A stretch of 64,000 nt of DNA from SHZI01 sp963802215 (GTDB lineage Bacteria; Pseudomonadota; Gammaproteobacteria; Steroidobacterales; GCA-2729495), in contig CAWDHQ010000001.1 in the NCBI GenBank assembly GCA_963802215.1, forward strand, positions 1,612,001 to 1,676,000, in the 5' to 3' direction. Below are positions 42,168 through 49,344 of the stretch, piece by piece. A model generated the notes under the pieces. It was given only the letters and a program-made list of their open reading frames with translations, was not told the origin of the DNA and did not search any database. How positions within the stretch are numbered: position 1 is the first letter of the stretch; each line of letters starts with the position of its first letter. The position numbers and the translations under genes are program-made.

Positions 42168-42554
42168 GGCCCGCCGGCCTGGCGCAGCCGGGCGAAGGCA
42201 CGGACGACGTAGACACTCATCTGCACGGCGCGGGGACTATCGAGGATCGTCGCAGCCATGATGGCGCCGTGCTCGGTGAAGGCCAGCGGTGCGTAGCGGC
42301 GCCCGCCCCAACTTGAGGTCGCAATTTGCGACCTCAAGATTGCAAGATCCTGTTTGCTAAGGCGAATCAAGAAATCGTCGGGGAAGCGCCCGGCGTTGCG
42401 CCGAACCTGCTCGTTGAGCCGCTTGGCCGTTACCCCGTAGACCAGCGCGAGATCGGTGTCGAGCATGACGCGCTGACCCCGTACCACTCGTATCGTCGCG
42501 GCGATCTCGGCTGGCGGCTGGCGGCTGGGCTGGCTTTGGCATGGGCGCCAGCAT
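42125..42554 (-). pseudogene. Decayed ORF6N-domain gene (7-bp slippage frameshift, truncated C-terminus)
   Basis: From 42487 the frame reads 'VRGQRVMLDTDLALVYGVTAKRLNEQ' and continues through 'NAGRFPDDFLIRLSK' and 'AFTEHGAIMAATILDS', a typical ORF6N DNA-binding domain. Upstream the codons still read 'AEIAATIRV', but no start is in frame. In the +1 frame an ATG at 42554 gives MLAPMPKPAQPP. Removing one of the tandem 7-bp units gcggctg (42514-42527, plus tcggctg at 42507) joins the two frames into a normal N-terminus. The C-terminus ends abruptly at FLHP inside the adhesin-like gene, so the usual second half is lost. Confidence 0.75.
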
Positions 42555-42614
42555 GTGCAGCGGCGACGGGCGATGCCAGCTGGGAAACCCGCAAGTTCGC
42601 GGGGATTCGGAGCG

Positions 42615-43088
42615 CTAGCCCCGGCGGGCCGCCTCGATCACGGCCACGTCGATCTTCGTCATCTCCATCATGGCGTCGAAGGCCCGCTTCGCCCCGTCGC
42701 CGCCGGCAGCGAGTGCCTCGGTGAGGACGCGCGGGGTGATCTGCCAGGACAGTCCCCACTTGTCCTTGCACCAGCCGCAGGCGCTCTCCTGCCCGCCGTT
42801 GCCGACGATGGCGTTCCAGTACCGGTCGGTCTCCGCCTGGTCGTCGGTCGCGATCTGGAAGGAGAAGGCTTCGGTCTGCCTGAAGGCCGGACCGCCGTTC
42901 AGCCCGAGGCAGGCCACGCCGCACACGGTGAATTCCACCGTGAGCACGTCGCCCTGCTTGCCGCTGGGAAAATCGCTGGGTGCGCGGTGGACGGCGCCCA
43001 CCCTGCTGTCCGGGAAGGTGGCGGCGTAGAACCGGGCGGCGGCCTCGGCGTCCCTGTCGTACCACAGGCAGATGGTGTTCTTGGCCAT
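42615..43088 (-). CDS. VOC-family protein, PhnB/3-demethylubiquinone methyltransferase-like
   Basis: This 157-residue protein matches the PhnB-like VOC group: 'TICLWYDRDAEAAARFYAATFPDSRVGAV' at the start, 'GLNGGPAFRQTEAFSFQIATDDQAETDRYWNAI' in the middle and 'CGWCKDKWGLSWQITPRVL' near the end. The family name comes from old annotation. The proteins bind no clear metal and have no proven reaction. It is followed 18 bp later on the same strand order by the sterol desaturase-like gene. Confidence 0.85.
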   Translation of the reverse strand: MAKNTICLWYDRDAEAAARFYAATFPDSRVGAVHRAPSDFPSGKQGDVLTVEFTVCGVACLGLNGGPAFRQTEAFSFQIATDDQAETDRYWNAIVGNGGQESACGWCKDKWGLSWQITPRVLTEALAAGGDGAKRAFDAMMEMTKIDVAVIEAARRG

Positions 43089-43106
43089 GGGGTTTCCTTT
43101 CGTGCC

Positions 43107-43940
43107 CTAACGGCGGCGTCCCAGCGGGTAAATGCCGGCCTCGCCCTTCAGCGGCTGCAGCAGCATCCGGTCGAGCCACAGGTCCCGGGGTGACCGGAAC
43201 GCCTCGATGCCGATGGTCATGCCCGCATGGCCCGCGGCGGGCTGGGCCCGGTAGGTGCCGAACAGGCGATCCCACCAGGGCAGATTGAAGCCGAAATTGC
43301 TGTTGGTTTCATCTGGCACCACGGAGTGATGCACGCGGTGCATGTCCGGCGTGACGACCACCAGCCGCAACAGCCGGTCGACGGGCACCGGGATCGACAG
43401 GTTGCTGTGGTTGAACATGGCCGTTGCATTGAGCACCACCTCGAAAATGACCACGGCGACCGCCGGCGGGCCCAGGGCCACGACGGCCGCCATCTTGATC
43501 ACCATCGAAATGAGGATCTCGACGGGGTGAAAGCGGGCGCCGCTGGTCACGTCGAGATCGAGATCCGCGTGGTGCATGCGGTGCAGCCGCCACAGCAGCG
43601 GCACCGCGTGGAACATCACGTGCTGCAGGTAGATGATGAAGTCCAGGACCACCACGGCCAGCAGGACCGACAGCCAGCCCGGCAGGTCGAGATTGTTGAG
43701 CAGCCCCCAGCCTTCCCGTTCGCCCGCCAGGGCCAGGCCGACGGCCGCCACGGGAAACAGCAGGCGAACCAGGAGCGTGTTGAGGACCACCACCCCGAGG
43801 TTGCCGGTCCATCGCAGGGAGCGCGGGTGGGCGCGCGCCCGCCGTGGCGCCAGCGCCTCGAGAATTGCCAGCAACGCAAAGATGCCAAGGAAGGCACCCA
43901 GGCGGATTGCCGCCTCGTTGCCCAGGATCGTGTCTGTCAT
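43107..43940 (-). CDS. Fatty acid hydroxylase / sterol desaturase-family membrane protein
   Basis: This 277-residue membrane protein has four hydrophobic segments and the histidine clusters that bind two irons: 'HVMFHAVPLLWRLHRMHHADLDLDVTSG' (HxxxH and HRxHH), 'FNHSNLSIP' and 'HRVHHSVVPDETNSNFGF'. Members hydroxylate or desaturate lipid alkyl chains or steroids using oxygen. It may form an operon with the PhnB-like gene. Substrate unknown. Confidence 0.92.
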   Translation of the reverse strand: MTDTILGNEAAIRLGAFLGIFALLAILEALAPRRARAHPRSLRWTGNLGVVVLNTLLVRLLFPVAAVGLALAGEREGWGLLNNLDLPGWLSVLLAVVVLDFIIYLQHVMFHAVPLLWRLHRMHHADLDLDVTSGARFHPVEILISMVIKMAAVVALGPPAVAVVIFEVVLNATAMFNHSNLSIPVPVDRLLRLVVVTPDMHRVHHSVVPDETNSNFGFNLPWWDRLFGTYRAQPAAGHAGMTIGIEAFRSPRDLWLDRMLLQPLKGEAGIYPLGRRR

Positions 43941-44240
43941 GGGTCGATCGAAAACAGGCTCAGCAACAGCGTCGCGATAACAAGTTTCAATGAAGTATCG
44001 GGTGCCATGGCTGGTTCCGTCCTCTTTACAGACCTGGGCCCAAGTTTGCCCTGGCTGCGACGGTAGCGCCTTCCTCTGCCGGTCACCAGCTCGGGGTCAA
44101 TTCCGCGGGGAAGACGGCAACTTCCGGTCCGGGTACCCGTGACCCGGAACCACCTTCACCGGACGAGGCGACAAATCCCGTTGAAGGACCGGGCTTTCCA
44201 CCGTTGACCATGGCTTCGCCAGCGGCGTAGATTTTTCAGT
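43941..44240. other. Intergenic region, no gene seen
   Basis: This 300-bp gap holds no convincing gene. There is a dyad ccgggt-N7-acccgg near 44138, and a promoter-like pair TTGACC (44204) and TAGATT (44228, 18-bp spacing) just before the antitoxin-like gene. That -10 element would put the start of transcription at or inside the start codon, so the promoter is tentative. Confidence 0.4.
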
Positions 44241-44468
44241 ATGGACAAGGACATTTCCAGGATCGAGGCAGAGGCCCGCCAGCTGGCTCCCCGGGACCGG
44301 GCTCGCCTGGTGCGGCGCCTGATTGCCACCCTCGACTCCGGCGAGGACCAGGACGCTGAGCAGCTCTGGCTCGACGAAGCCGAGCGGCGCCTGGCCGCCT
44401 ATCGGCGCGGTGAGACCACCGCCATCCCCGGCGACGAAGTCTTCGGCGAACTCATCAAGTCAGCCTGA
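44241..44468 (+). CDS. Addiction-module antitoxin-like protein (TIGR02574 type)
   Basis: This 75-residue protein is close to the 'putative addiction module component' family: 'MDKDISRIEAEARQLAPRDRARLVRRLIATLDS' and 'LDEAERRLAAYRRGETTAIPGDEVFGEL'. Such proteins pair with ParE/RelE toxins encoded directly downstream. The stop overlaps the ATG of the toxin remnant (TGATG), the usual arrangement. The toxin is broken, so this antitoxin is probably an orphan. Confidence 0.8.
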   Translation: MDKDISRIEAEARQLAPRDRARLVRRLIATLDSGEDQDAEQLWLDEAERRLAAYRRGETTAIPGDEVFGELIKSA

Positions 44469-44550
44469 TGACGGGCTACCGCCTCCTCCCGGAAGCACGG
44501 CGGGACCTTGCCTCGGCTGTCTCTTGGTACGACAGTGAATTTCCCGACAG
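44468..44550 (+). pseudogene. Truncated ParE/RelE-type toxin
   Basis: The first ~27 codons read 'MTGYRLLPEARRDLASAVSW' and then YDSEFPD, the N-terminal helices of a ParE toxin. The sequence then changes to unrelated codons (RSSLQSEARSPYPP...). The rest of the toxin has been deleted and replaced by the DUF2779 fragment on the opposite strand. Confidence 0.75.
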
Positions 44551-44580
44551 GTCGAGTCTCCAGTCAGAGGCCCGCTCGCC

Positions 44581-44805
44581 CTACCCCCCTGCCGGCCGCC
44601 GCGGCCGCGCTGCCTCGGCCAGGAAATGCGCGATCTCCACCATCGCCCAGGTGTCCTGCTGGCAGTAACGCCGCAACTTGGTTTCCAGGTCGGCGCGCCG
44701 CGCGGGGGTGACGGCGGGATCGAGGGCGGCGTACAGGTACGCCACCTGCGCCCCGGTGCCCTCCTGCACCTCGTCGAGTTCGCCGTAGTCGAGATCGGGT
44801 GTGCG
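44581..44805 (-). pseudogene. C-terminal fragment of a DUF2779-type protein
   Basis: Read on the minus strand, this gives 'PDLDYGELDEVQEGTGAQVA' continuing to 'RRYCQQDTWAMVEIAHFLAE' and a natural-looking stop at 44581. This matches the end of DUF2779 proteins (RecB-like nuclease-associated, with the conserved C..DT.AM). The upstream part is missing. Bases 44806-45048 hold no recognisable gene and look like scrambled sequence. Confidence 0.65.
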
Positions 44806-45048
44806 GAGTGGAGACCGAACGGTCCTTAGGCGCGACTTCCCTGATGTGCAGGGAAAATACAGGGAATTCCCCGCGAAAAGGCCCCTTCACTAGGAACGAG
44901 ACGCTGCTCGCGCCCTGGCGTGATGCGGGTTACGCGGGCAATTCCCTGTCGATCCGAGCAGGGATCTTAGACTGGAGAATTGGGAAGGCCGTCTCTGAGT
45001 GCACCGAATGGTTCGCCGGCATGTGGACGGCAATCCACGCGCAGTCCT

Positions 45049-45963
45049 TCATTGCCACGGCCCTCCTGGAACCCACCTTCCTGGCGATCGTTCACCATCG
45101 CGTAGCGCAGCGAGGACGGGGAGCAGGAACGCCTGGATCAACCCGCCGAACTCGGCGCCCGGACTATCGGGCAGTGCCAAACCCGCTCGACGCGCGAAAG
45201 CCTGCACCTGGGCAGGGCGTGTCGGATTGTCCCAGAAGCCAGACGTGAGTCCGATCGGTGCCTCCGCCGGTATGGGTGTCCCCCGCCGCGCAAAGGTCCT
45301 GCGGACTGCCTCGACCAGGGTTTCGCCCTCAAACTCAAAGTGCGTTGCCAGGTAATTGAGATCGAAGAAGTCCTTGATGCGGCTATTGCGTTCGCCGAGA
45401 GCCACCAGGGCCTCGAGCTTCTCGGCCACCACGGCCTCGCGCGGATACACCAGCACCGTGGGTGCCGGGAAATCTAGCAGGACCGGGTAGTCGGACGATT
45501 GGACGGATGGCCACACCGCGTCGCCGATCCCAAGGTCGATCTGCAGGTTCAGCCGTGCCGTGCCGCACCGCGCTGGAAGCGTCACCCGGATGCCGGCGTA
45601 TTCGTCCGCGGCACGGATCGCCGCAAATTCGATCCCGTCGGCGTCGAACACCACCGCATCCGGTTCCACCGGCACCGCGCAGATGGCCCGGAGATCAGCG
45701 CGAATGGCCTCGGCCGTGCCGTCGCCCCGGCGCAGGAAGTCCAGATCCCGCGTGGCGCGGTACGGTTGATCGGCCCAGAGGCGCAGGAGCATCGCCCCCT
45801 TGAGGACGAACCGCTCGCGGACCTCGGACTTCCCGAGGCGGTACAGGAAGCGCTCGAAGCAAAAACGGGTGAGCACGATCTGGTAGTCGTCGCCGGTCTG
45901 CTTGGCCTGATTGAGCAAGCGCGCCGCGACGGACGCGGGAAGGTCGCTCTTCCCGCCCGTCAT
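45049..45963 (-). CDS. AbiEii-type nucleotidyltransferase toxin
   Basis: This 304-residue protein starts at ATG 45963, overlapping the AbiEi stop by 4 bp. The nucleotidyltransferase core is 'FVLKGAMLLRLWADQPYRATRDLDFLRRG' (the DLDF acidic pair), with 'YPREAVVAEKLEALVALGERNSRIKDFFDLNYL' characteristic of the AbiEii/AbiGii group. These type IV toxins modify tRNA with nucleotides and arrest growth on phage infection. A family-typical C-terminal helical region follows. It forms a toxin-antitoxin pair with the next gene. Confidence 0.93.
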   Translation of the reverse strand: MTGGKSDLPASVAARLLNQAKQTGDDYQIVLTRFCFERFLYRLGKSEVRERFVLKGAMLLRLWADQPYRATRDLDFLRRGDGTAEAIRADLRAICAVPVEPDAVVFDADGIEFAAIRAADEYAGIRVTLPARCGTARLNLQIDLGIGDAVWPSVQSSDYPVLLDFPAPTVLVYPREAVVAEKLEALVALGERNSRIKDFFDLNYLATHFEFEGETLVEAVRRTFARRGTPIPAEAPIGLTSGFWDNPTRPAQVQAFARRAGLALPDSPGAEFGGLIQAFLLPVLAALRDGERSPGRWVPGGPWQ

Positions 45964-46562
45964 GCGAGCGCGTCGAGATACGGCTGCATCACCCGCGAGA
46001 CCCGGCAGATGCGGGCGTACCGGGCCAGCTCCGTGGCCCCGCCACGATGGCGGCGGCTGAAATCCCGCAGAGCCTCGACCGCGACATCCACGCCGACCTT
46101 GTGGCGGTACTTGAAGCAGTCGGCGACCGTCTTGGCCGCCGAGTAGACGCGCACCTCGACGCCCTCCAGCCGATGCGTCTCGATCCCCTCCGTCAGCGCG
46201 GGGCCCGAGAAGCGCGCCACCCGCAGGCGGGGATAGTCGAGCCGCGGCTTGCGGGCCTTTTCCGGTAGCGCGATCCACACCTCTGCCGGTGCCTGCGTCG
46301 TCAGCTCGTGAAAGCGCAGCGCGGTCAGCAGGCAGAAGACACCGCCCGGGACCCGCTTGGCGACTTGGACCAGCGTGTGCTCGGCAGTGACGCGATGCTT
46401 GCTGGCGACATAGAGCCCCCGGGCTTGGCGCCGGACCAGGCCCTGGCGCAGGAGCCGGTAAAGCTGTCCTCGGGGGATTCCACGCGCCTCCAGCTCAGCG
46501 GCGCGCACGATGCCGAGTTGCCGGACGACACTGAGAATCTGGCTTTCGCGGGGGGTAGCCAT
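45960..46562 (-). CDS. AbiEi-type antitoxin and repressor
   Basis: This 200-residue protein has an N-terminal winged HTH ('MATPRESQILSVVRQLGIVRAAELEARGIPRGQLYRLLRQG') and the AbiEi C-terminal region ('VWIALPEKARKPRLDYPRLRVARFSG', 'YSAAKTVADCFKYRHKVG'). It neutralises AbiEii at the DNA/expression level and represses its own operon. The inverted repeat at 46582-46613 is a likely operator. It is the first gene of the operon, upstream of AbiEii. Confidence 0.93.
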   Translation of the reverse strand: MATPRESQILSVVRQLGIVRAAELEARGIPRGQLYRLLRQGLVRRQARGLYVASKHRVTAEHTLVQVAKRVPGGVFCLLTALRFHELTTQAPAEVWIALPEKARKPRLDYPRLRVARFSGPALTEGIETHRLEGVEVRVYSAAKTVADCFKYRHKVGVDVAVEALRDFSRRHRGGATELARYARICRVSRVMQPYLDALA

Positions 46563-46581
46563 AGTGGAGCAGATAATACAA

Positions 46582-46613
46582 AACGTCGGGGTTTATATAC
46601 AAGTCCCGACGTT
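46582..46613. promoter_or_regulatory. Likely AbiEi operator
   Basis: The 9-bp arms aacgtcggg (46582-46590) and cccgacgtt (46605-46613) are exact inverted repeats separated by 14 AT-rich bases (gtttatatacaagt), 20 bp upstream of the AbiEi start. AbiEi proteins are known to bind such inverted repeats in their own promoters. Confidence 0.7.
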
Positions 46614-46677
46614 CTGTCGGGTCACTCACTTGCACAGGGACGGTGAATCCGGCTCGTGTAACGGCGCTTGCCCTATT

Positions 46678-46697
46678 TATCGTAACGCGTTACGATA
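46678..46697. promoter_or_regulatory. 20-bp palindromic operator
   Basis: The sequence tatcgtaacgcgttacgata is a perfect 20-bp palindrome placed 5 bp before the ATG of the antitoxin-like gene at 46703. Its position over the ribosome-binding region suggests tight autoregulation. Confidence 0.7.
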
Positions 46698-46702
46698 TTT
46701 CC

Positions 46703-47164
46703 ATGTCCGCCACCCCCAAGACCCGAGGACGCCCCCGCACCGGCGTCGCCGTGCCCGCCGCCGAACGGATGCGCCGGTATCGCGCGCGCAAGAAGGCCGC
46801 CGGCCTCAAGGCGGTGGCTGGCTGGGCGCCGCGTGCGCAGGCCGCAACCACCTTCTCCTCCCACCGGGTGCTGGATGCGCGCAGTCTGGCGCTGCATTGC
46901 CTGATCGCGCAGAAGATCATGGCTGATCCCTCGGTCATCGACATCGCGCGCCGCAACCTCGCTGCCTGGCGCAGGAAGTCGGCCGGTGCGGAGCCGCGCT
47001 ACCTCAAGGAATGGCAGCGGATTCTTGCCCGGCCCTGGCCACAGGTTGCCGGCCTGATCACTGAGCAGAGCGAGAACGCAACCCGCCTGCGCCAGTCGTC
47101 GCCCTTTGCTGGGGCCCTGAGCACCGCAGAGCGAAGGCGCATCTATGATGCGTTCCGAGCTTGA
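46703..47164 (+). CDS. Basic antitoxin-like DNA-binding protein
   Basis: This 153-residue basic protein begins 'MSATPKTRGRPRTGVAVPAA' (AT-hook-like GRPR) and continues 'ERMRRYRARKKAAGLKAVAG', a short DNA-binding region. A helical C-terminus follows ('ARSLALHCLIAQKIMADPSVIDIARRNLAAWRRK'). I chose ATG 46703 over earlier in-frame codons because it follows the palindrome and starts with the conserved motif. Related proteins precede a nucleotidyltransferase toxin; here that partner is a pseudogene overlapping the 3' end. Confidence 0.7.
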   Translation: MSATPKTRGRPRTGVAVPAAERMRRYRARKKAAGLKAVAGWAPRAQAATTFSSHRVLDARSLALHCLIAQKIMADPSVIDIARRNLAAWRRKSAGAEPRYLKEWQRILARPWPQVAGLITEQSENATRLRQSSPFAGALSTAERRRIYDAFRA

Positions 47165-47454
47165 GCACCTGATTCGCGCTGCGCGCGTCCATGGAAGCCG
47201 ACCTCTACCCGCGCAACCGCCCGGAGCGCGCCGACCTCATCGATGGCGCCATCGGTGAAGGCTCGCACTTCCACCAGCAGTTCGGCTACTACGCCCAGGG
47301 CGTGGGCGAGGACACCGCCACGTTGCCGCGGGGGTGGCAGAAGCGGCTGGTGACCATCAAGAACGAGAATACCGGCGGCGTGCACGGCCTGTGCCTGGAG
47401 GTCCATGACCTGGCGCTATCCAAGTACATCGCCGGGCGCGACTTTGCCCGGTAG
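47145..47454 (+). pseudogene. Decayed DUF6036-like nucleotidyltransferase (toxin partner)
   Basis: The start 'MMRSELEHLIRAA' at 47145 is a normal N-terminus, but the frame breaks at once. The second frame from 47191 gives 'MEADLYPRNRPERADLIDGA' and later 'GGVHGLCLEVHDLALSKYIA', which are typical DUF6036 (AbiEii-related) segments; the ~30 residues in between are missing. It ends prematurely at 'GRDFAR' before the usual C-terminal helices. It overlaps the antitoxin-like gene by 20 bp, as an intact pair would. Confidence 0.7.
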
Positions 47455-47492
47455 GAATTGGCTGGGACCCTAGGCCAAGCAATGGCCAACAC

Positions 47493-47543
47493 GTATAGAA
47501 AACTGCAGGTTTCTATACATATGAGCCCGGACCTGCATACCAA
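47493..47543. repeat. 51-bp direct repeat, copy A (with hairpin)
   Basis: This copy begins gtatagaaaac and ends agcccggacctgcata(c)caa. The first half can fold (gtatagaaa with tttctatac). A second copy lies at 49269-49319. Together they bracket the three-lipoprotein cassette. Confidence 0.75.
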
Positions 47544-47626
47544 GTGACTCTTGCGTATACAGCCGGCCCGGTCGGGCGCCGCCTGGCCGATGGCCGGCGA
47601 CTTCGTTCGGAGTTCCGCGAGTAGGC

Positions 47627-48043
47627 TCAGTCCACCTTGTTCTGAGTGAGAAACATGGCCTTGTCCAGTGACGTGAAGAAGTCCTGGTAGGTGCGGGCGT
47701 CGCTGATGTTCTCCTCGCCAATCCGGGCATTGGCCCGGACCGATATTTGCTTCGACCCCTTGTCCTGGACGGTCACGGTCATGCGCATCGTGTACTTGTC
47801 CAGGCGAGTCGCCGTGACGGTGCCCAGGTCCACATCCGCGTTGTCGATGACGAAGCCCAGGTCCTGTAGGGTCGCGATGACCGAGCGCATGGTCATCGGC
47901 TTGTCGAGGGTGTCGTACACGCGGGTCTGGGTTACCCGCGTCTCGAGCTGGCTGGCGGTGCCAGTGCCGGTTACATCGGGAGGTGCCGGTGTGACGCACC
48001 CACTCAGGAGAACGGCCAGCAAGCTCGCGCACACTTTTCTCAT
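47627..48043 (-). CDS. Lipoprotein of unknown function (last of an overlapping trio)
   Basis: This 138-residue lipoprotein has the lipobox 'ASLLAVLLSGCVTPA'. The mature part contains 'RVYDTLDKPMTMRSVIATLQDLGFVIDNADVDLGTVTATRLDKY', an alpha/beta unit that also appears, in altered form, in its upstream neighbour. The start codon overlaps the stop of that neighbour (ATGA, 48040-48043). Same-family duplicates of this kind occur in gram-negative envelopes without known function. Confidence 0.75.
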   Translation of the reverse strand: MRKVCASLLAVLLSGCVTPAPPDVTGTGTASQLETRVTQTRVYDTLDKPMTMRSVIATLQDLGFVIDNADVDLGTVTATRLDKYTMRMTVTVQDKGSKQISVRANARIGEENISDARTYQDFFTSLDKAMFLTQNKVD

Positions 48044-48648
48044 TGTTGATTCACCTGCAGGAAGATGGACTGGGAGAGCTTGTCGAAGATCTTCTGGTAG
48101 GTCTCCGCGTCGACCACGGGTTCCGATAGGGTGACCTTCTCCTGCTTGTTGAAGACCACCCGCTGGATGGTGATGCGCGCGATGTAGCTGCCCTGCTTCG
48201 CCAGGCTCGGCAGCACCACGAGGGTCACCGCGATCTTCTGCTTGTCGCTGGCATTCGCCATGGCATTGCACGAGGTACCCCCCGCAGCGCACAGCAGGTC
48301 CAGCAGGAACAACTGGGTCTTCTCGGACGTCGAGTCGGCGTCTGACACCTTGGAGGCGCTAAGCACACCCAGCGGGCGCTCGATGCGGTCGAGGTTGTAT
48401 TCCATATCCTGCAGGACGGCAACGGAGGCAGCCAGGATCGTGGCCTCGGAGGGGACCTCGAACGATCGGCTCTGGATACTACGAATCTCGACCGTGGTCT
48501 CCGGCAGGCGGAGCGCGCTTTCGGGAATCTTGGGCGTGGTAGCACAGCCTGTCAGCCCGGCCAGGACAGTGGCCAGGATTCCGAGGCTGAGGTATGTGGC
48601 GCCGCGCCGGCTTGCCCGGCGGGCGCGGGGCGATGGCCTGGGGACCAT
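48040..48648 (-). CDS. Lipoprotein of unknown function (middle of trio)
   Basis: This 202-residue protein has a basic N-terminus, a hydrophobic stretch and the lipobox 'TVLAGLTGCATTPK'. The mature part shares with its downstream neighbour the pattern 'SEATILAASVAVLQDMEYNLDRIERPLGVLSASK' and a closing 'DAETYQKIFDKLSQSIFLQ', the counterpart of 'DARTYQDFFTSLDKAMFLT'. This suggests they arose by duplication. Its start overlaps the stop of the BamE-like gene by one base. Confidence 0.75.
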   Translation of the reverse strand: MVPRPSPRARRASRRGATYLSLGILATVLAGLTGCATTPKIPESALRLPETTVEIRSIQSRSFEVPSEATILAASVAVLQDMEYNLDRIERPLGVLSASKVSDADSTSEKTQLFLLDLLCAAGGTSCNAMANASDKQKIAVTLVVLPSLAKQGSYIARITIQRVVFNKQEKVTLSEPVVDAETYQKIFDKLSQSIFLQVNQQ

Positions 48649-49082
48649 CAGAAGCTGGACTGGCGATACGAGAAGTCCCGGACCTGACTATTGGCGTCGA
48701 ACTTGATGACTACCGTCAGCGTCTTCTGGGACGACGCCGTAGCGCCGGCACTCTTGCTGCCCGCGCCCAGGCCGCCCCCTGAGCTGCCGAACAGGAGGCC
48801 CACGATCGTGCCGCTGCTGCGGGAGTAGGCCACCTCGGTGGAAATCTTGTCGTAGATCCAGGTTTCCATCCGGTTCTCGTCGGTGGTCACGATGTTGGGC
48901 GAGCCAAGTATCTCAGCCACTTGGGCCCCCGACATGCCCATCTTGATTTCCTTCTGGACGGTGCCGACTGTGAGCTTGGTGCCTTCGTCGTCCCGCACCT
49001 CGTCGAGGTGCTGGCCGGCCGTGCACGCCCCCGTGATGGCAACGACTGCGATGAGTAGTCCGGAACGTAGTATCGCGACCAT
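48648..49082 (-). CDS. BamE/SmpA-like lipoprotein (first of trio)
   Basis: This 144-residue lipoprotein has the lipobox 'LLIAVVAITGACTAG', followed by 'VQKEIKMGMSGAQVAEILGSPNIVTTDENRMETWIYDKIS', the BamE/SmpA fold signature (helix, 'G.P....', W-Y strand). A Gly/Ser-rich stretch lies near the end. The frame is open upstream to 49133 but ATG 49082 begins the signal peptide. True BamE is part of the outer-membrane protein assembly complex; this one sits in a mobile-looking cassette and is likely a specialised copy. Confidence 0.8.
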   Translation of the reverse strand: MVAILRSGLLIAVVAITGACTAGQHLDEVRDDEGTKLTVGTVQKEIKMGMSGAQVAEILGSPNIVTTDENRMETWIYDKISTEVAYSRSSGTIVGLLFGSSGGGLGAGSKSAGATASSQKTLTVVIKFDANSQVRDFSYRQSSF

Positions 49083-49268
49083 CCTGTTTTCCCCTCGGGC
49101 CTCACTGCCGGTTGACTTGGTGTCGGTGACCATACACGAAACGTGCGGGTGCGGAAATCACCCAACCGGGCGGCCAAAGCCGGCTTTCCTCCCGGTTAGT
49201 TGGAGGACAGATGCTCCGCGCGAATGCAGGCCACGGAGGGGCGCAATTGGCCCTTACTAGTCGCATAG

Positions 49269-49319
49269 GTATAGAAAACACTAGATTTCTCTACCTATCA
49301 GCCCGGACCTGGATAGCAA
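49269..49319. repeat. 51-bp direct repeat, copy B
   Basis: This copy begins gtatagaaaacac, folds imperfectly (one mismatch in the stem) and shares the 3' part 'agcccggacctg' with copy A. It lies just before the start of the 49345 gene, so the pair encloses 47544-49268. The shared orientation fits recombination or transposition of the cassette. Confidence 0.75.
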
Positions 49320-49344
49320 ACACCACCGCCTTGAAGGAGCCCCC

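Noticed and set aside
44806..45048. Small plus-strand frames here (for example 44799-45248)
   Set aside because: They have no recognisable domain or ribosome site, and overlap the end of AbiEii in the antisense direction.
47145..47454. Intact nucleotidyltransferase toxin
   Set aside because: The N-terminal frame breaks after ~13 residues, the core is in another frame and the C-terminus is missing. I treat it as a pseudogene.
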